The notes beneath the pieces were generated by a model that worked only from the letters and a program-made list of their open reading frames with translations, was not told the DNA's origin and did no database searches. Positions 1-12,302 of a stretch of 64,000 nucleotides of DNA are shown piece after piece. A program made the translations under genes and the position numbers. The DNA comes from Lunularia cruciata (Eukaryota; Streptophyta; Marchantiopsida; Lunulariales; Lunulariaceae), in assembly GCA_948567375.1 (NCBI GenBank), contig OX419759.1, positions 8,214,744 to 8,278,743 on the forward strand, read 5' to 3'. The stretch's first letter is position 1, and every line of letters begins with the position of its first letter.

Positions 1-1160
1 CATGTTTGGCTCATCAAGAGCTTTCCGACAATACCTCACTCATGATGTTGTGAGCTTCTTACAGGAAGATTCTCTAAAGATTCCCTTTGGTCAAACTCAT
101 TTCACCAACCAGATGGGTCAAGGACTAACATGTCATCCATCCATACAACTAATCTAAGGGTGGAATTTGTTAACATGCTACCAATCCATGTATTTGATCC
201 AAAGATAGAGCTCCTTTTGAACGGATCTTCCTTGCTATATAATAAAAACAAGATGCTCCTTTGGGGAATCAGAGTTTGAGTGCAGAAACCTTGTGTTTCA
301 TTGGTAGTTCTTTTGTCCTTTAAAAATTACATTACATTTTTAACTATCCTATTGGAGAAGACAACAAGCTTTGAATGGAATACTAAATAGGAAGAGGCAC
401 TCAAGAAGCTTAAAGATATGGTATCTTCTTGACCTGTCCTTCAACCATACAATCCTCAATTGTATGGTTGATGTTGATGATTCTAACCTTGCCATTAGAT
501 TTATGTGCAATAAGCATTCCTATGTGCATATCATTCCATAGTCTTTGTATCTCAATGACTAAATGTAATAGAAAGAAATTACTTTGCCTAAGGTAGAGAA
601 CAATTTGCAATTGTGTATGAAGAAAAAGTGTGGTGACATCATCTCTTGGAGAAATAGGTGATAATGTGGATCAATCACAAACCCTTATTGAAAACTTTAC
701 ATTTAAAGCACATGAAGAGTTGGCATTATTGATGGGAGGAGAAACTACAATTGTTTGACATCAAGTTTGAATACAAACCATGAAATTTCCATGTCATTCC
801 TAATGCCTTGTGATGATGATCTAACTTGAAAATTTTCCTTGAATATCTCACAATAATAGCAATGTCGACTGACTCAAAGGTCCACATTGAGTTCAAGACT
901 ACTTTACAAATTGAGTGGACTCCTGCACCACTACCAAGTCTATTTGCCCATTAGGAACATGGGAACTTAAACCTCATCACATCCTTACCAAAGATGGACC
1001 AAGGATTTACAACCATTTTAGTGTTTGTGATAAGGTAAGCAAGTACATTCATTTGGTGCCTACCATAGATACAACCAATGCTCCAGCATCAGCCAAGATC
1101 TACCTCAACACCATTGTCATACTTTGCCTTTCTCTCTTTAGGAACGCACCATATATCTAG
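1..1160 (+). mobile_element. Decayed Ty3/Gypsy fragment (family A-like)
   Basis: From about 360 to 800 the plus strand parallels the RNase H part of the better preserved family A element at 38-43.7 kb, with the same order of short matching stretches. From about 840 to 1,160 it parallels the integrase part. No LTR is seen at either side and the left side runs off the window. It is a fossil broken in many places. The first 360 bases could be more of the same element but I could not match them. Assignment to Gypsy is firm for 360-1,160 and inferred for the rest. Confidence 0.65.
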
Positions 1161-1630
1161 CAGTGGAGGTTACAAATTAGAGGTTGTATGTAGATTTATC
1201 ACCAATAGTTTGAGCTCAAATGTGTGCCCAACCATTGGAACCTTCTACTCTTGTTGCTAGTATTGCTTCTATCAAGTAGGAGAGTAATGTGCAACCTAAC
1301 TTGTCATCATAACACACACTCCTGGTCCATTGGTCATTATTTCTTACATTACCAAGGAGAAATACACAACATGCCTAAAAGGAAGAACCTACATGCAATG
1401 CTTGAACACCAATCCAAGCCAATTTGGGCATACAATCAAGCATGCAAGCATAAAGAGGATCTAAATACAAGAGATTTAGCAAAAGTCTCCATACTTTTGG
1501 TGGAAATAAGCTTTGGAGCCTTTGCCTTATCACAAACTGATTTTAATATATACTCCAAGTTTTCCTATCTATATTCTAATTTTTTATCCAATTTGAACTC
1601 CAAGTAGGGAAGTTCTATACCTTTTGATAG
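1161..1630. other. Unassigned sequence between two Gypsy remnants
   Basis: AT-rich sequence with an open frame at 1,224-1,607 (+) that resembles no family I know and has no supporting composition or context. Nothing else is recognised. Confidence 0.5.
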
Positions 1631-2131
1631 TGTAAAAGATTAAGACCAAGGAGAGAAATAGGAGAATGGAAGACAAGAGTGGGAAATCACAATGGGGCAA
1701 TTGAACGAGGGAAAATCCATATGCCTAGCATGAGCTTGGGATTTGGTATTTATACCAAGCATACAAGGAACATACAAGGCTCTTGAGAAGTTTTTCAAAT
1801 TTTTTCCTAAAACCACCTTCTTTGAATGCAAGCCATGTTAACTAGAAAGCTTCTCAAGAAGCTTCCTTCTAGAAGTTGTCTACTTGGCATGCAAGCTAAG
1901 CTAGTTGTAAGCTTCCCAAGAAGCTTTCTTCTAGAAGCTTCCTACTTGGTTGCAAGCTAAGCTAGCTGGAAAGCTTCCTGCTAGAATTTTCCACTTGGCA
2001 TGCACATTATCCAGTAATTGGAAGGTACCAAGTAGTTTCTTAGATACTTCTAAAATATTCTAGGCTAATTTTGCATATTTGATATTTTGTTAACCTTGAC
2101 TAACTTGTCAATATTGTTATATATTGTTACA
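1631..2131 (-). repeat. 3' LTR of Gypsy copy A1
   Basis: On the minus strand it begins TGTAACAATAT and ends CTTTTACA, matching the LTR ends of the family A copies at 36.6, 38.0 and 43.3 kb. The interior has the same run of AAGCTTC-containing sub-repeats. It is about 501 bp, somewhat longer than the 415-425 bp LTRs of copy A3. Confidence 0.8.
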
Positions 2132-3699
2132 TATTCTCTCATTGCTAGTTGGTGATGTCCTTGTCACCATTGAAGCTTCAAACTCCTAGATGGTTGTTTG
2201 TGCATTTTGGAGATGATAAAGAGTCTCCCAAGTGGTATCATGAAGGGGATATCCTTTCCAAAGGACTTTGTACTCTATATGTTGTTGGTAGTCTTGTTGA
2301 ATGTAACGACATGCAAGGATACAATCAACTTCATAATCCTCATGATCATTGATAGGGATGCAAGAAGGAGGAGGTTGGACATAGAGGAAAAAGAATATTG
2401 ATAAGGAACAAAGGGTTTCAATTTGGAGCATGAAAGATAGGGTGGATGTGCATATGATAAGGCAATGCAAGTAGATAATTAATGAGAAAAATGATTTGAG
2501 TGACATCAAAGGGTCATATCCAATTCAAAGCAAGTTTACGGACTTGGTTATCAAGTGAGAGGGGTAGGTTACTAGAGGAGAGCATGACCTTATTATTGAG
2601 TTGAAAGGTAGATCATGATAATGGTGATCTGCATAGTGTTTTTGATGATTTTGAGCAACAAGGAGATGAGATTTAGCTTGTTGGAGAGATTGGGATAGGG
2701 TTGTCAAGAAGATGGAAGTATGATGTACATGAGATAAAGCATGAGCAAGTAAGGAATCTAGAACAAGTGGGTCTTGGTCTAAATTAAGGAAGAAAGGAGA
2801 GAATCTAATTCTTGCATGTTTAGAATTATTGAATGGAAACTCAACAATTGTAAGACATTCATCCTAATTGGTATGGCAAACATTGACAAAGGCATGAAAT
2901 ATATCCTCCAAGGTGCAATTTGTAAATTTTTTTTGTCCATCAGTTTGAGATTGATAGGATGTGGACAAAGTAAGCTTGGTGTCAAGTATCTTGAAGAGTG
3001 TTTGCCAAAATTTTCTAATGAATCAAGGATTATGGTCAGAGATGAGTACAAGTGGTATCTCATGATGCTTGAAGACATTGTTGAAGTAGATCTGTACCAA
3101 TGTTGGAGCATCCATGGTATCAAAGGTTGGTGCCAAATGGATTTGCTTACTAAACTTATCTACAACACCATGATTGTTATGTGACCTTGCTTTGTCTTGG
3201 ACAAGGATGCGATGAGATCCAAGCTCACATGTTCCCATCGAGCATATAGAATGGGAAGTGGTTGAAGGAGTCCACTTCATTCTTGGTTATTAGCCTTATT
3301 ACATTGGTAGCTCTCACATGATGGGCCACCACCATTGGCACTAGAGGGTAGTACCCAAGGTCTTGTCCACACTCGTGTGACTAGTGATTGGTAAGTCATG
3401 GGCTTCTTGAAGACGTGCACGTTGGAGATCACCATTGGCTAGAACATAGATCTAATTCTCATATAATAGAAGGCCTTCCTTGAAGGAGAAGGTGTTGTGC
3501 TCCTTGTCTTATACTGCAAGATGACCTTGTACCATGTCAAATAAGATATCTTAATGTTAAGCTATCCTGAACTTGATTTGGACTCTAAAGTGACTGAGAC
3601 CATCATAATAGCCATTGTGATGAGAGGAAGAGACTCCAAATCAGGTTGTCATGATAGGACATCAAGGATGACATGGAAGCAATCAGGTTTGTACTCAAG

Positions 3700-3983
3700 T
3701 CCCTATGGGAGCCTGGTGCTACCCGAACAAAAATAAATAATTTTTTTGCTTTGCATGTTTTTAGCACTCCCCTGGCACGGCCCCAAGGGGATTTTGTTTT
3801 GTCGGACACCACAATATTAAAATACTGTTTGAAAAAACAAAGGGCTAAAGCCTTTTGGGCCAAAAGTCAACCCGATCACAATCTCTAAGCTCTTTACCTT
3901 TTTTTTACAAGAAAGTGCAATCCTCCGCAATTTCACAAAAAACTTTAGAGTATAGTCTATGAAAAAAGATTATTTTTTTTTGT
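3700..3983. other. About 280-bp insert inside Gypsy copy A1
   Basis: Comparing A1 with copy A3 (41.6-41.8 kb) shows that the RNase H/integrase linker is interrupted here and resumes cleanly. The insert begins CCCTATGGGAGCCTGG and ends in a T-rich tract (positions 3,971-3,981). It contains a GC-richer core around 3,765-3,800 unlike its host. No clear terminal inverted repeat or target duplication is visible. The T-rich end could be the RC of an A-tail, as in a SINE, but no pol III boxes were recognised. Confidence 0.5.
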
Positions 3984-5934
3984 TTTGATGTCAAAAAATT
4001 ATAGTTATTCCTCCCATCCATGATGTAAACTCTTCATATTTTCCATATTTAATGTCTACAATAAGGATTTGTGATCAGTTGGCATGATCACTTGTTTCTC
4101 CAAAAGATAATGCCTCTATCCCTTGGTGACACATACCATTGCTAGTTGTTTCTGATCTTGAGTAGAGTAATTCTTATTTGTAGTATTCAGTCAATGAAAT
4201 ACAAAGGCAATGGGATGTAACCCATCTAGGAATCTTGTTGCAACATGGATCCAATTGTAAATTTAGAAGCATCAAAATCAACCACACAAGGTATTGAAGG
4301 TCATATGGTTGAAGAATAGACCTTAGAGATACCATATGTTTCAACTTCTGGAATACTTCTTTGTGCTTGGTGGTCCAATGAAAGCTTAAGTTCTTTCCCA
4401 AGAGGTCAGTCAATGGTGCGGTCACATGAGCATATAGTGGATGAACCATTGATAAATATTGCCAATCCATTAAATGCTTATTCGTCTATAAGCATCATTT
4501 GGAGTAGGCCAATCAATAATGGCCCTAATTTTCTCCTCTTCCATCTTGATCCCCTTTGACAAGATCTTGTGGCCCAAGAAGGTAACATCTTTTTGCCAAA
4601 AGGCACACTTTGACTTCCTATAGTAAAACTTCCACTAATGTAGTTGTCTTAGGATTTCTCACACATGATTTGTGTGTTCTGCCTTTGTCTTACTATAAAT
4701 TAAATATCATCCAAGAACACCACCATGTACCAATCCAATAGCTTATCCAACACCCGATGCATCTGACCTATGAAGATTGTTGGAGAACTAGGGAGCACAA
4801 AATGTAGAACTTTCCACTCATATTTCCCATATCTTATATGAAAGGCAATCTTTTGTACATTTTCTCTATCAATGGAAATTTGCCAATAGCCACTTTGGAG
4901 ATCCAACTTGTAGAAGTATCATGCTCCACTCAATTGATTGAGCAAGTCATCAATTCAAGGCAAGAGATATGCATTCTTCACTTTTTCTTTATTGAAGTCA
5001 AGATAATCAATATAGCAGTAAAGACCTCTATCCAACAAATAGTACCAGTGCTCCCCAAGGAAATGTACTATATCTTATGAAATCCTTCTCCAACAATTTT
5101 GCTAATGTTATTCAAAGCTCATCTAACTTCTTTGGTGAGAGCCAATAGATTGTTCTACTCATTGGAGTACTTCTTGGCAGTAACTTAACATTGAAGGACA
5201 TACCATGATCAAAGGGTAATCCCTTTGGCAGATCATTAAAAAATAGATCTGAAAACTCCTAGAATATTTGACCAACCATTTCTTGATGAGGCTTTTGGTC
5301 CTCCTCAAATCCTCCATGCGTAATTGGTTTGATCCAACGTGCAAAAGAAAACTTATCTTCCTCCAAAGCTTGCTCTATGGTTGCTTTATTGACAAATTTC
5401 TCATCTTGTAACTTATCTTCCTTCATAGCTTGCTTTATGACTACTTTCCTCACAAACCCATATTGGGACTGACTATTCTTAGATGTCTTACCTAATGGTG
5501 CCAATCAACCTAATCAGAAATTCTTACTTTGGTGTTGTACTTGAATTTATCATCAATTGCAATCAAATTGAACCTTATGACATTCAAACCAAGGTAGATC
5601 TAGAATGATATCATAGTGTAGAGGTGTCACTTCAACCTCATACACTCCAATACTCCTTCCCAATCTTGAATGTAACAAGATGTGACGTATGGAATGCAGA
5701 ACCCTTTCTATTATCCACTATCATCAATCTACTTGCAATTACTAGTTTGATAGGAATACTTAATTTCTTTGTTGATTCCATAAACATGCAATTCTTTGAA
5801 TTTCTAAAATTAATGAAAATCCTACAACCATGATCAGATATCATACCTTGCAAGTGAAACAAATTTGTATAGGTCAAGCCTTCAACCCTAGACGGTTGGA
5901 TTGGATTGGATTTCAACTACAATCTTAGTAGTGT

Positions 5935-6411
5935 TTATAGAAAGAGATTGCCACAAAGCCAATGATCAAGAAGTGACCTACAACTCCTTCTAGGATAAAG
6001 GCAAAGGCCACCAAGAGGACAAGGAGGATCCTCATAGTGGAAGAAGTAGTAGTAGAAGAACAAGTTGAGGAAAAAGGTGGTGTTGGGCCACAACCAGATC
6101 CTACCCCCACTACCAACAAGCAATTGTTCACCCAAATTGTTATTTCTTCACATAGGAGGTAGTTGAGGACTAATGTGGAGAAAAAATAGACTCTAGCCCA
6201 AACTTCTCCAAGGGTAAGTAGCAACATACAAGCAGAAGAAAGAATGCCTATGAGATTTGATGGGGAAGTTGGATCATCCAGCCTTGCTAAGATTGTTTGA
6301 AAGCCCAAGGATGGCCAATTCTCTCTTGTTTCCATTTGTGTGAGATACAAAAGTATAGGAAGAGGGAGAAGAAGTACTTGATGTGGAAGAAGTCATCAAG
6401 GATGCAAGTTT
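5935..6411 (+). other. Coding-like retroelement remnant, plus strand
   Basis: A plus-strand reading here is rich in Glu, Lys, Arg and Pro (for example VVVEEQVEEK and GPQPDPTPTT). It resembles the low-complexity stretches found in retroelement gag or gag-pol linkers more than a host protein. It abuts the family B LTR at 6,412. I cannot assign it to a family. Confidence 0.35.
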
Positions 6412-7095
6412 TATAACACCCTTTGATGCATGTATGCTTTATTACGATATTAGTTTGATATCTTGCAGATAATTGAGAGATATTATTTAAATAGAGTTAG
6501 AACAAACTTTTACATTGACCATGATTAGTTAGAGTTAGTCATAGCTAAGATAGAGATGACTCTACTTTAGAGGAAGGTGAAAGAGTGAGAACTACTATTT
6601 TTGGATTCTAGTGTACTTGGTATTATTCTTAGGTATTTGGTTTTGAGAAAATAGTTAAGAACTCCTAGAGCCACAAGCCTTTTTGGTCCAAATTTTTCTA
6701 TAGTCCAAGGATAGCCCATGTGAAAGAATCTTTGACTTAGTAGTTGGATCAAGATAATACCACATGCATAGGGGATTATTCCCATGAGTTTTGATATTCC
6801 TTTAGATTTTTTGACTTTATATGGGTTTTTTGCCTAGTAACTTGAGTTACTATGGTAATTAGTAGGATTAGTATGTAACTATTTCACAAGTATATAAGCT
6901 AGGGGTGAGGAAGTACTCATCATCCTTTTGTTTTCAACTATCTCCCTCATTGAGTTCTCTAATGAGAAATGTATTGAGTCTTGGAGTGCCTTGGAGGAGT
7001 ATGATGGAGTTGGAGTTCCTTGTTTTCTAGTCAATGGTGCACTGCCTTAATAGCTATCATAAGTACATCTTGAGTCAGAGACATACAGGCTCACA
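6412..7095 (+). repeat. LTR of retroelement family B (copy B1)
   Basis: This 684-bp block matches the 702-bp LTR at 43,888-44,589 from end to end: the start (TATAACACCC against TGTAACACAC), a shared TATTTAAATAGAG-type block, a TATA-like GTATATAAGC near 6,892, ACTCATCATCCTTT downstream of it, and a shared GGCTCACA end. No convincing 5-bp target duplication flanks it. It is either a solo LTR or one LTR of a broken element. Confidence 0.75.
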
Positions 7096-8280
7096 TTTCT
7101 TGCCAAGTGGAGGGAGGACTTTGTGCTTAAGAAAGACTTCAAGACAAGGAAGGACTTGAGCCAGAAGGCAAACTTAAGGACAAAGGATTGTCTAAGACCC
7201 ATATCCCCATTGCAATGTAGGAGGACCCTAAACAAGACAAACCTAGACTGTTTGTCAAGATTGAGAGGGAGGAAAATGGACCTTTGGCCTCACTCAAAAC
7301 CATGAAAGAAGCTAGTACAAGTGGGAGGGATGATGCCTTACTGTTTGTGGTGCCAATTTCTCAATTTGTTGTTCACACAATAGGCCCAACATTGGAATTG
7401 ATGGAGTATCTTATTTGCATGTACATAGAATGTCATGGGAGGGTTATAGATTATGTTACCCTTCTTAACCATTAAAACCAATTAACACAAGGAATGGTGC
7501 AGGAATGAGTGTAGGCAGAAGAAGAGTTGAATGATGTTTGTGCACAGTGCTTGAAGATGGGAAGAGGAGTAACAACTTGGCATAGGAGGCAACTTAGCTC
7601 AAGTAAGAAGGAGAAGACCTAGACAAGAAGGTACAAGTGGAAATAACTCTTAAGGAAGAAGAAACACTTCACCAATTCCAACTTGTTGAAATAGTCAAGG
7701 CTCAAGCAGAAGAAATTGATGCATTGAAGGGAGAAGTAGAGAAGGTGAAGGTGGCCCTTGTTGCAGCAAAATTTCGACATCAAGAGGAGGTGTGAGTGGC
7801 TGATGTGCAGGTGAAGAAGCTCACAGAAAATATCAAGGAGGAAGAACATGAGAACCATTGAGCAACCATTTGGGAGGAGATCTTGGCTAAGATGGAGCAA
7901 AAATGTATGCAGTTTAATTTGGAGAAGACCACAATCATGGCAAGGATGGAGATGGCATGGGACCAACTTGAAGAAATCATGAATGAGGTAATGGAGTCCT
8001 CCTTAGAGAAATTGAGGGGTTGGGATTCAAGCTCTTAGGTGCATGCTCTCACAACAAAGGTGTGCATAAATAAGTGCCTAAAAATCTAGTCAACAAACCA
8101 CTTCAACTTACCTCAAAGAAATATGAGGAATCCATAAAGGCATTACGGGGAGAGATTACAAGGTACCAAGACTAATTGATTAAATTTTGTAAGGGTGAAG
8201 GTAGTTCTTCATGGTAGATTCTAGGACCTTAACCTAAGTGCCAAAATTGTGGTACTGTTAAGTCCTTCTATGGAGGATCA
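7096..8280 (+). mobile_element. Gag-like retroelement remnant with coiled-coil stretch
   Basis: The plus strand shows basic, Lys-rich coding-like sequence at about 7,123-7,300. A heptad-like Glu/Lys/Leu stretch follows at 7,620-7,990 (pattern ALKGEVEKVKVALVAAK). Near 8,236-8,252 there is a KCQNCG pattern, like half of a retroviral zinc knuckle. These fit a retroelement gag. The sequence just after the LTR differs from that after LTR copy B2, so membership in family B is not certain. It is a fossil broken in many places. Confidence 0.5.
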
Positions 8281-9170
8281 TAATGAAAATATCTATCGAA
8301 CTGGACGTGAATGTCGAGACATGGTGAGTCACAAAGTTATCTTTGTGGCTTCCCATGTGTGTCCTGAGCACATTTGCAGGCAAAGAATGTAATTGCCTCA
8401 GGCTGACGATATTCATCGATGTTTCACGGGGTTATGCTAACGACTGACTCTGGTCCACAGTCTCAGACACCAAACAGCACATCAGAAAATATCATCCATC
8501 CACCGAAAGACTTGTGTCTATTTAACCAGTAGAGCAGTAGTACAAAGCCTTACTCTTCTCACATCAATAAACTAAGGCTAGAATAATTTCCGAACACGTG
8601 GGATTTTCACTTTTGGATCATCTGTGCATGCACTACAGGATCTTGTGTAAAGAGGTCACATCTCGAGGTTGCTCCAAAGACTTGCCTCAGATTGTTGACG
8701 ATCCTCGAGCGCGCATGTCACTCCCTTCTTCATTTTCTTGAGATATAATACTATGTGTCTGCGGACCAAAGTTTACAAATATCCCATCCCACAATCATCT
8801 CTGCTTCTAGACTTAGTATTGTGGATGGTCTGACTCTCCCTCAGTTCAACCTGCTTAGAAAGCAATTGTGATCAGTACGTCAGTAACACCACATGAGACA
8901 AAGATGGTAAGTTCATATCCATCGATTTGCAATTAACGGCCTATTTTCTGCCCATGTCTGCATGACAGAATGTACCTGAGGCACTAGGTTAGGGAACAGA
9001 CATATCATCCCTTGGGCTATAGCTACTTGAATTACGTAACATATACGTACAATGATGTTTCCGAGGATCAAGGTTGTGATAAACATGTCACATGTGCTGC
9101 TGGCAAGGTCGTAAACTAGTGTTGGTGAGGTTGGTAATGGACTTCACTGTAATCATGATGAAAACATCAC

Positions 9171-9252
9171 ATCACAAGCTGCTCAAATCTCAAATCAAAT
9201 TTTGACTTCATCACAAGGTGCTCAAATCTCAATTCAAATCAGTTTTGACGGT
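9171..9252. repeat. Two-copy tandem duplication, period 39
   Basis: ATCACAAGCTGCTCAAATCT at 9,171 recurs with few changes at 9,210, giving two adjacent 39-bp units. Confidence 0.8.
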
Positions 9253-12200
9253 TTTCAACTTGGTCAACTGGAAGACATAAGGAAGAACTTCACAACGATC
9301 TTTTACTTAGACAGCAATGATACGTTTTGAGCTCACCATCATGATGAGCTGATGGACGGATTCTAGATCAGTAACTAATTGGACGTCACACACTGAATTG
9401 CTGAATGCTTTGGTTGCGTTCGAATCGTAGATCAAAGTTCTCTAAATCATGTCCACACTGGAAAAAATACCAACCTTCATAAAGTTATGAGTATGATGCG
9501 GGCTTATCTGTGCTTTAGTTCTCATTGACTCGTGAAGACCGGGTCATCTGTTTGATTGACACCACTTAGATATTTTTCTCGAATGGGTCAGATCTTGTAA
9601 AGGACTACACAAAGAATACGTCCAGCTGCTAAACTTGGATTTGGTATAATTCGCATGTCCAAACTACAACGACTCTCCAAGATTTAGTCATAGGTGCATA
9701 GAGTTTTACTCAGGGGTTTCCTTTTTTTTTTTTTTTCAGGGCCACTTTTTCAGTGCACATAGAGTGAGTCGACTGTACATTTATTTGCAGGAAAGTTTGG
9801 CATTTAATAGCGCCACCTTAGTTCACCATTAAAAGTTTAAGGTAAGCTTGCATGATCATGATAGTAAGGAAGAGCATGTCTCTGAGTCGCCGAGCAAATC
9901 AGCATTTCGGTGGATCTTCGGCCGCCCTACCGAAGCCAGATTTAGACCAGACTAAGAGAGAAAATACTCATAAGACGTCAGAAAGCGGAATGAATTCGCA
10001 CCAATAACCAACGATTCATAAATTCTGTCGTTTAACAGTTTCGACATGCAATTTAACGAATGTGAAAAGCAGTCAGTTGATTTGAATTCGAAGACGTGGT
10101 TGAGAGGCCCTTGAAGTTCTTAATGAACACGCTTTTCTTCCGCAGTCTGCTGTTCTACTTAGAAAGCAGAAAAGCATTGAATTTCACGTGCTTCGAGTTG
10201 ATGTGGCCAGTCAACATTTCTCGCTGAGTTCCTGGTTGGGCAATACCGTATGTCCAATTGCATGTGTTTAACTGTTAATAGAAAGTTCACTAATCACAGG
10301 TCTCCCGGATGATCACCACACTGAACAACTTTTGTGAATCCGGACATGGATGCACAAATCTCTCGACCCATACCTTGGTCCTAGGGCAAACCTAGGATAA
10401 ATAGGCACCTCTCTATGAGAAAAGCAAAGATATCAATGACATGATCTTTTATAATTATGAGCCCATTTACTCCATCGCTCGAACCGTAAAAGGACACTAC
10501 AAAGCAGAGCACCTGAATTGACATGCGAGAGGGTCGATGAGATATTAAAAAATTTGGGTAGCTCTAGATGTATGGAAGATTTGAAGATTTGACGAGAAGA
10601 GAATTCTCGGGTGGTGTGCTCTTTTCTGCTCTTTTCTTTTCAACTGTTGATCCGCTGCAATATGACAATCTAGCGCTGATCTTTGGGGAGGCAGTGCTCA
10701 GACTTTCACGTTATGAAGAGGCACTTGTCTAATTCTCATTGCCTGCTCCACAAGTTTCTGTTCCACCTAGAACTCTGGACGTATATTGTCACATTCTGCC
10801 GACCCATTCATTCATGTGGCTGTACACGTTCCAGATGCGTGGACAGTGTCTGCGGAACATACTGGGGTAGGCAACGTTTGGTCTTGCTGTGGACCCAGCT
10901 ACGAGTGAGACGCCCATACATGACTTTTTGTCGGCAGACCAAGTCCCAAAGTCCAGGATCGAGTCTCAAATTCTTGTGGTAAACAGTGGAAGCGTCGGGA
11001 ATAGAGCGAGAGAGTAGGAGAATGCGAAGTACTGATTTGAGGCGACCACGGCCTATTTTACCTTCAAAGCGTAAAGAACGATACACAAAGAATTGCTTTT
11101 CCGAATTGGTATGGCTCTCTTCCTGCAACGAAATTGAGAGTGAAAATTTTCTTGCATTCGTGCCGGATTGATTTTCTAGTACGTTTGTAAAGCAATCATC
11201 TGCTTCTCTCGGTGATCTTATGAGGTTCCAGTCGACATATTTAGTGTGGGTTAACGTTGCTGGAACGGTTGGTTTTGCCTATTCTGTGCAAACATGCTAC
11301 CGAATTAAGATCACCATCAAGAGCCACAATATCTTTTCTATGACCCTTGCTTTGATCGAACCTGCAATGACCAATGTGACACACTGCTTCATCTGTGCCC
11401 TCAGCTCCATGCACTTTCATGTAGCTATGTACGCGATCATATTCTGAGCACTGCTCGGGTGCAATTTGTGTACGAGAGAGACAGTCAGGCTGTTCTCACA
11501 TCCAGTTTAAAACACAGTGGAGGTGTCCATTGTATTTTAAATTGGACCTAATCTGATTGTAGTGAATCAAGGAAATTTGATTAGAAGCTGCACAGGAAGA
11601 CAGATTAAAATTTCAAGTGTTTCATAACGAAACGAGCAAACTTTGAAGCCTTTATGTTTTCAATCCAAGCAACTGAGTTATATATCAGAAGAAAAAGACC
11701 ATGCATTCGTTAACTATAATTTAGTTCCTTAGAATACTATACCAAGAATATGGGGTGTCCAGTTACTACCAAAACTTGAAATCATACTGGACTCTCGCTG
11801 AATGATGCAGGTTAACCCAGCATGTGAGACCATATTCAGATGAACCAATGCAAATGCTGTAGACTCAATTTGTCGCCTCATATCCATTTCTGTGACAGGC
11901 ACAACCACGAACATTTCATCTAGAGCAAAAAATTCTTCCCTATCTGCACTTCGGTTCAAGACACTTACCAAAATAGTGGATTCTCGTCTTTGGGCATGGT
12001 GAAATGCTCATCGATTCACTAGTTTCTCGATTTCCGAGCTCGAGCCACGCATACATGGAATTCGGAGAAACTTTAACACATATTACTCCTGTAAATATAA
12101 CCTCCAGTTAAGGATTTTGGATTGCAGTTGATGATTGCTTATTTGGTTGAGCAAAGCGGGCTACAGCTTCTTAGTTTCAAATTGATTTGTTAGGATGGAA

Positions 12201-12278
12201 AAAGCGCACGTATAGATTCAGTGCTTTGAGTTAGATTGTTCTATCTCAGGTTAAAGAATATGAAATAAACCTAAATCA

Positions 12279-12302
12279 TTGCGTTGATGATGATCAACGC
12301 AA
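12279..12302. repeat. Perfect 10-bp inverted repeat next to a TATA-like site
   Basis: TTGCGTTGAT (12,279-12,288) and ATCAACGCAA (12,293-12,302) are perfect inverted arms around GATG. A TATATATAG stretch follows at about 12,306. The arrangement could be a dimeric protein-binding site upstream of a promoter, or chance. No gene was recognised downstream. Confidence 0.5.

Larger units (their letters stand above)
1631..5934 (-). mobile_element. Ty3/Gypsy chromovirus, family A copy A1, one LTR left
   Basis: Read on the minus strand the parts lie in Gypsy order: aspartic protease region about 5,916-5,638, reverse transcriptase about 5,400-4,700 (with the FLDD-type active-site stretch near 4,700), RNase H about 4,470-4,170, integrase about 3,620-2,525, and a chromodomain near 2,509-2,186 (YEVDCILA and KVLWKGYPL patterns). 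The element then ends in its 3' LTR at 1,631-2,131. The chromodomain after integrase marks it as a chromovirus. The 5' LTR and most of gag are missing, and a foreign insert of about 280 bp sits at 3,700-3,983. It is a fossil with many breaks. It is clearly older than a recent insertion, since it differs widely from the sister copies at 36-44 kb. Confidence 0.85.

Noticed and set aside
5925-6350. 141-codon minus-strand hydrophobic frame as a membrane protein
   Set aside because: It is antisense to a Glu/Lys/Pro-rich plus-strand remnant, which makes the opposite strand look hydrophobic by codon complement.
9419-9430. GTTCGAATC-type motif as a tRNA T-loop
   Set aside because: No matching cloverleaf arms, anticodon stem or A-box were found upstream at the right distance.
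10683-10982. Open frames of 60-115 codons between 10.7 and 20.5 kb as genes
   Set aside because: Similar lengths occur on both strands. No domain, codon bias or splice structure supports any of them.
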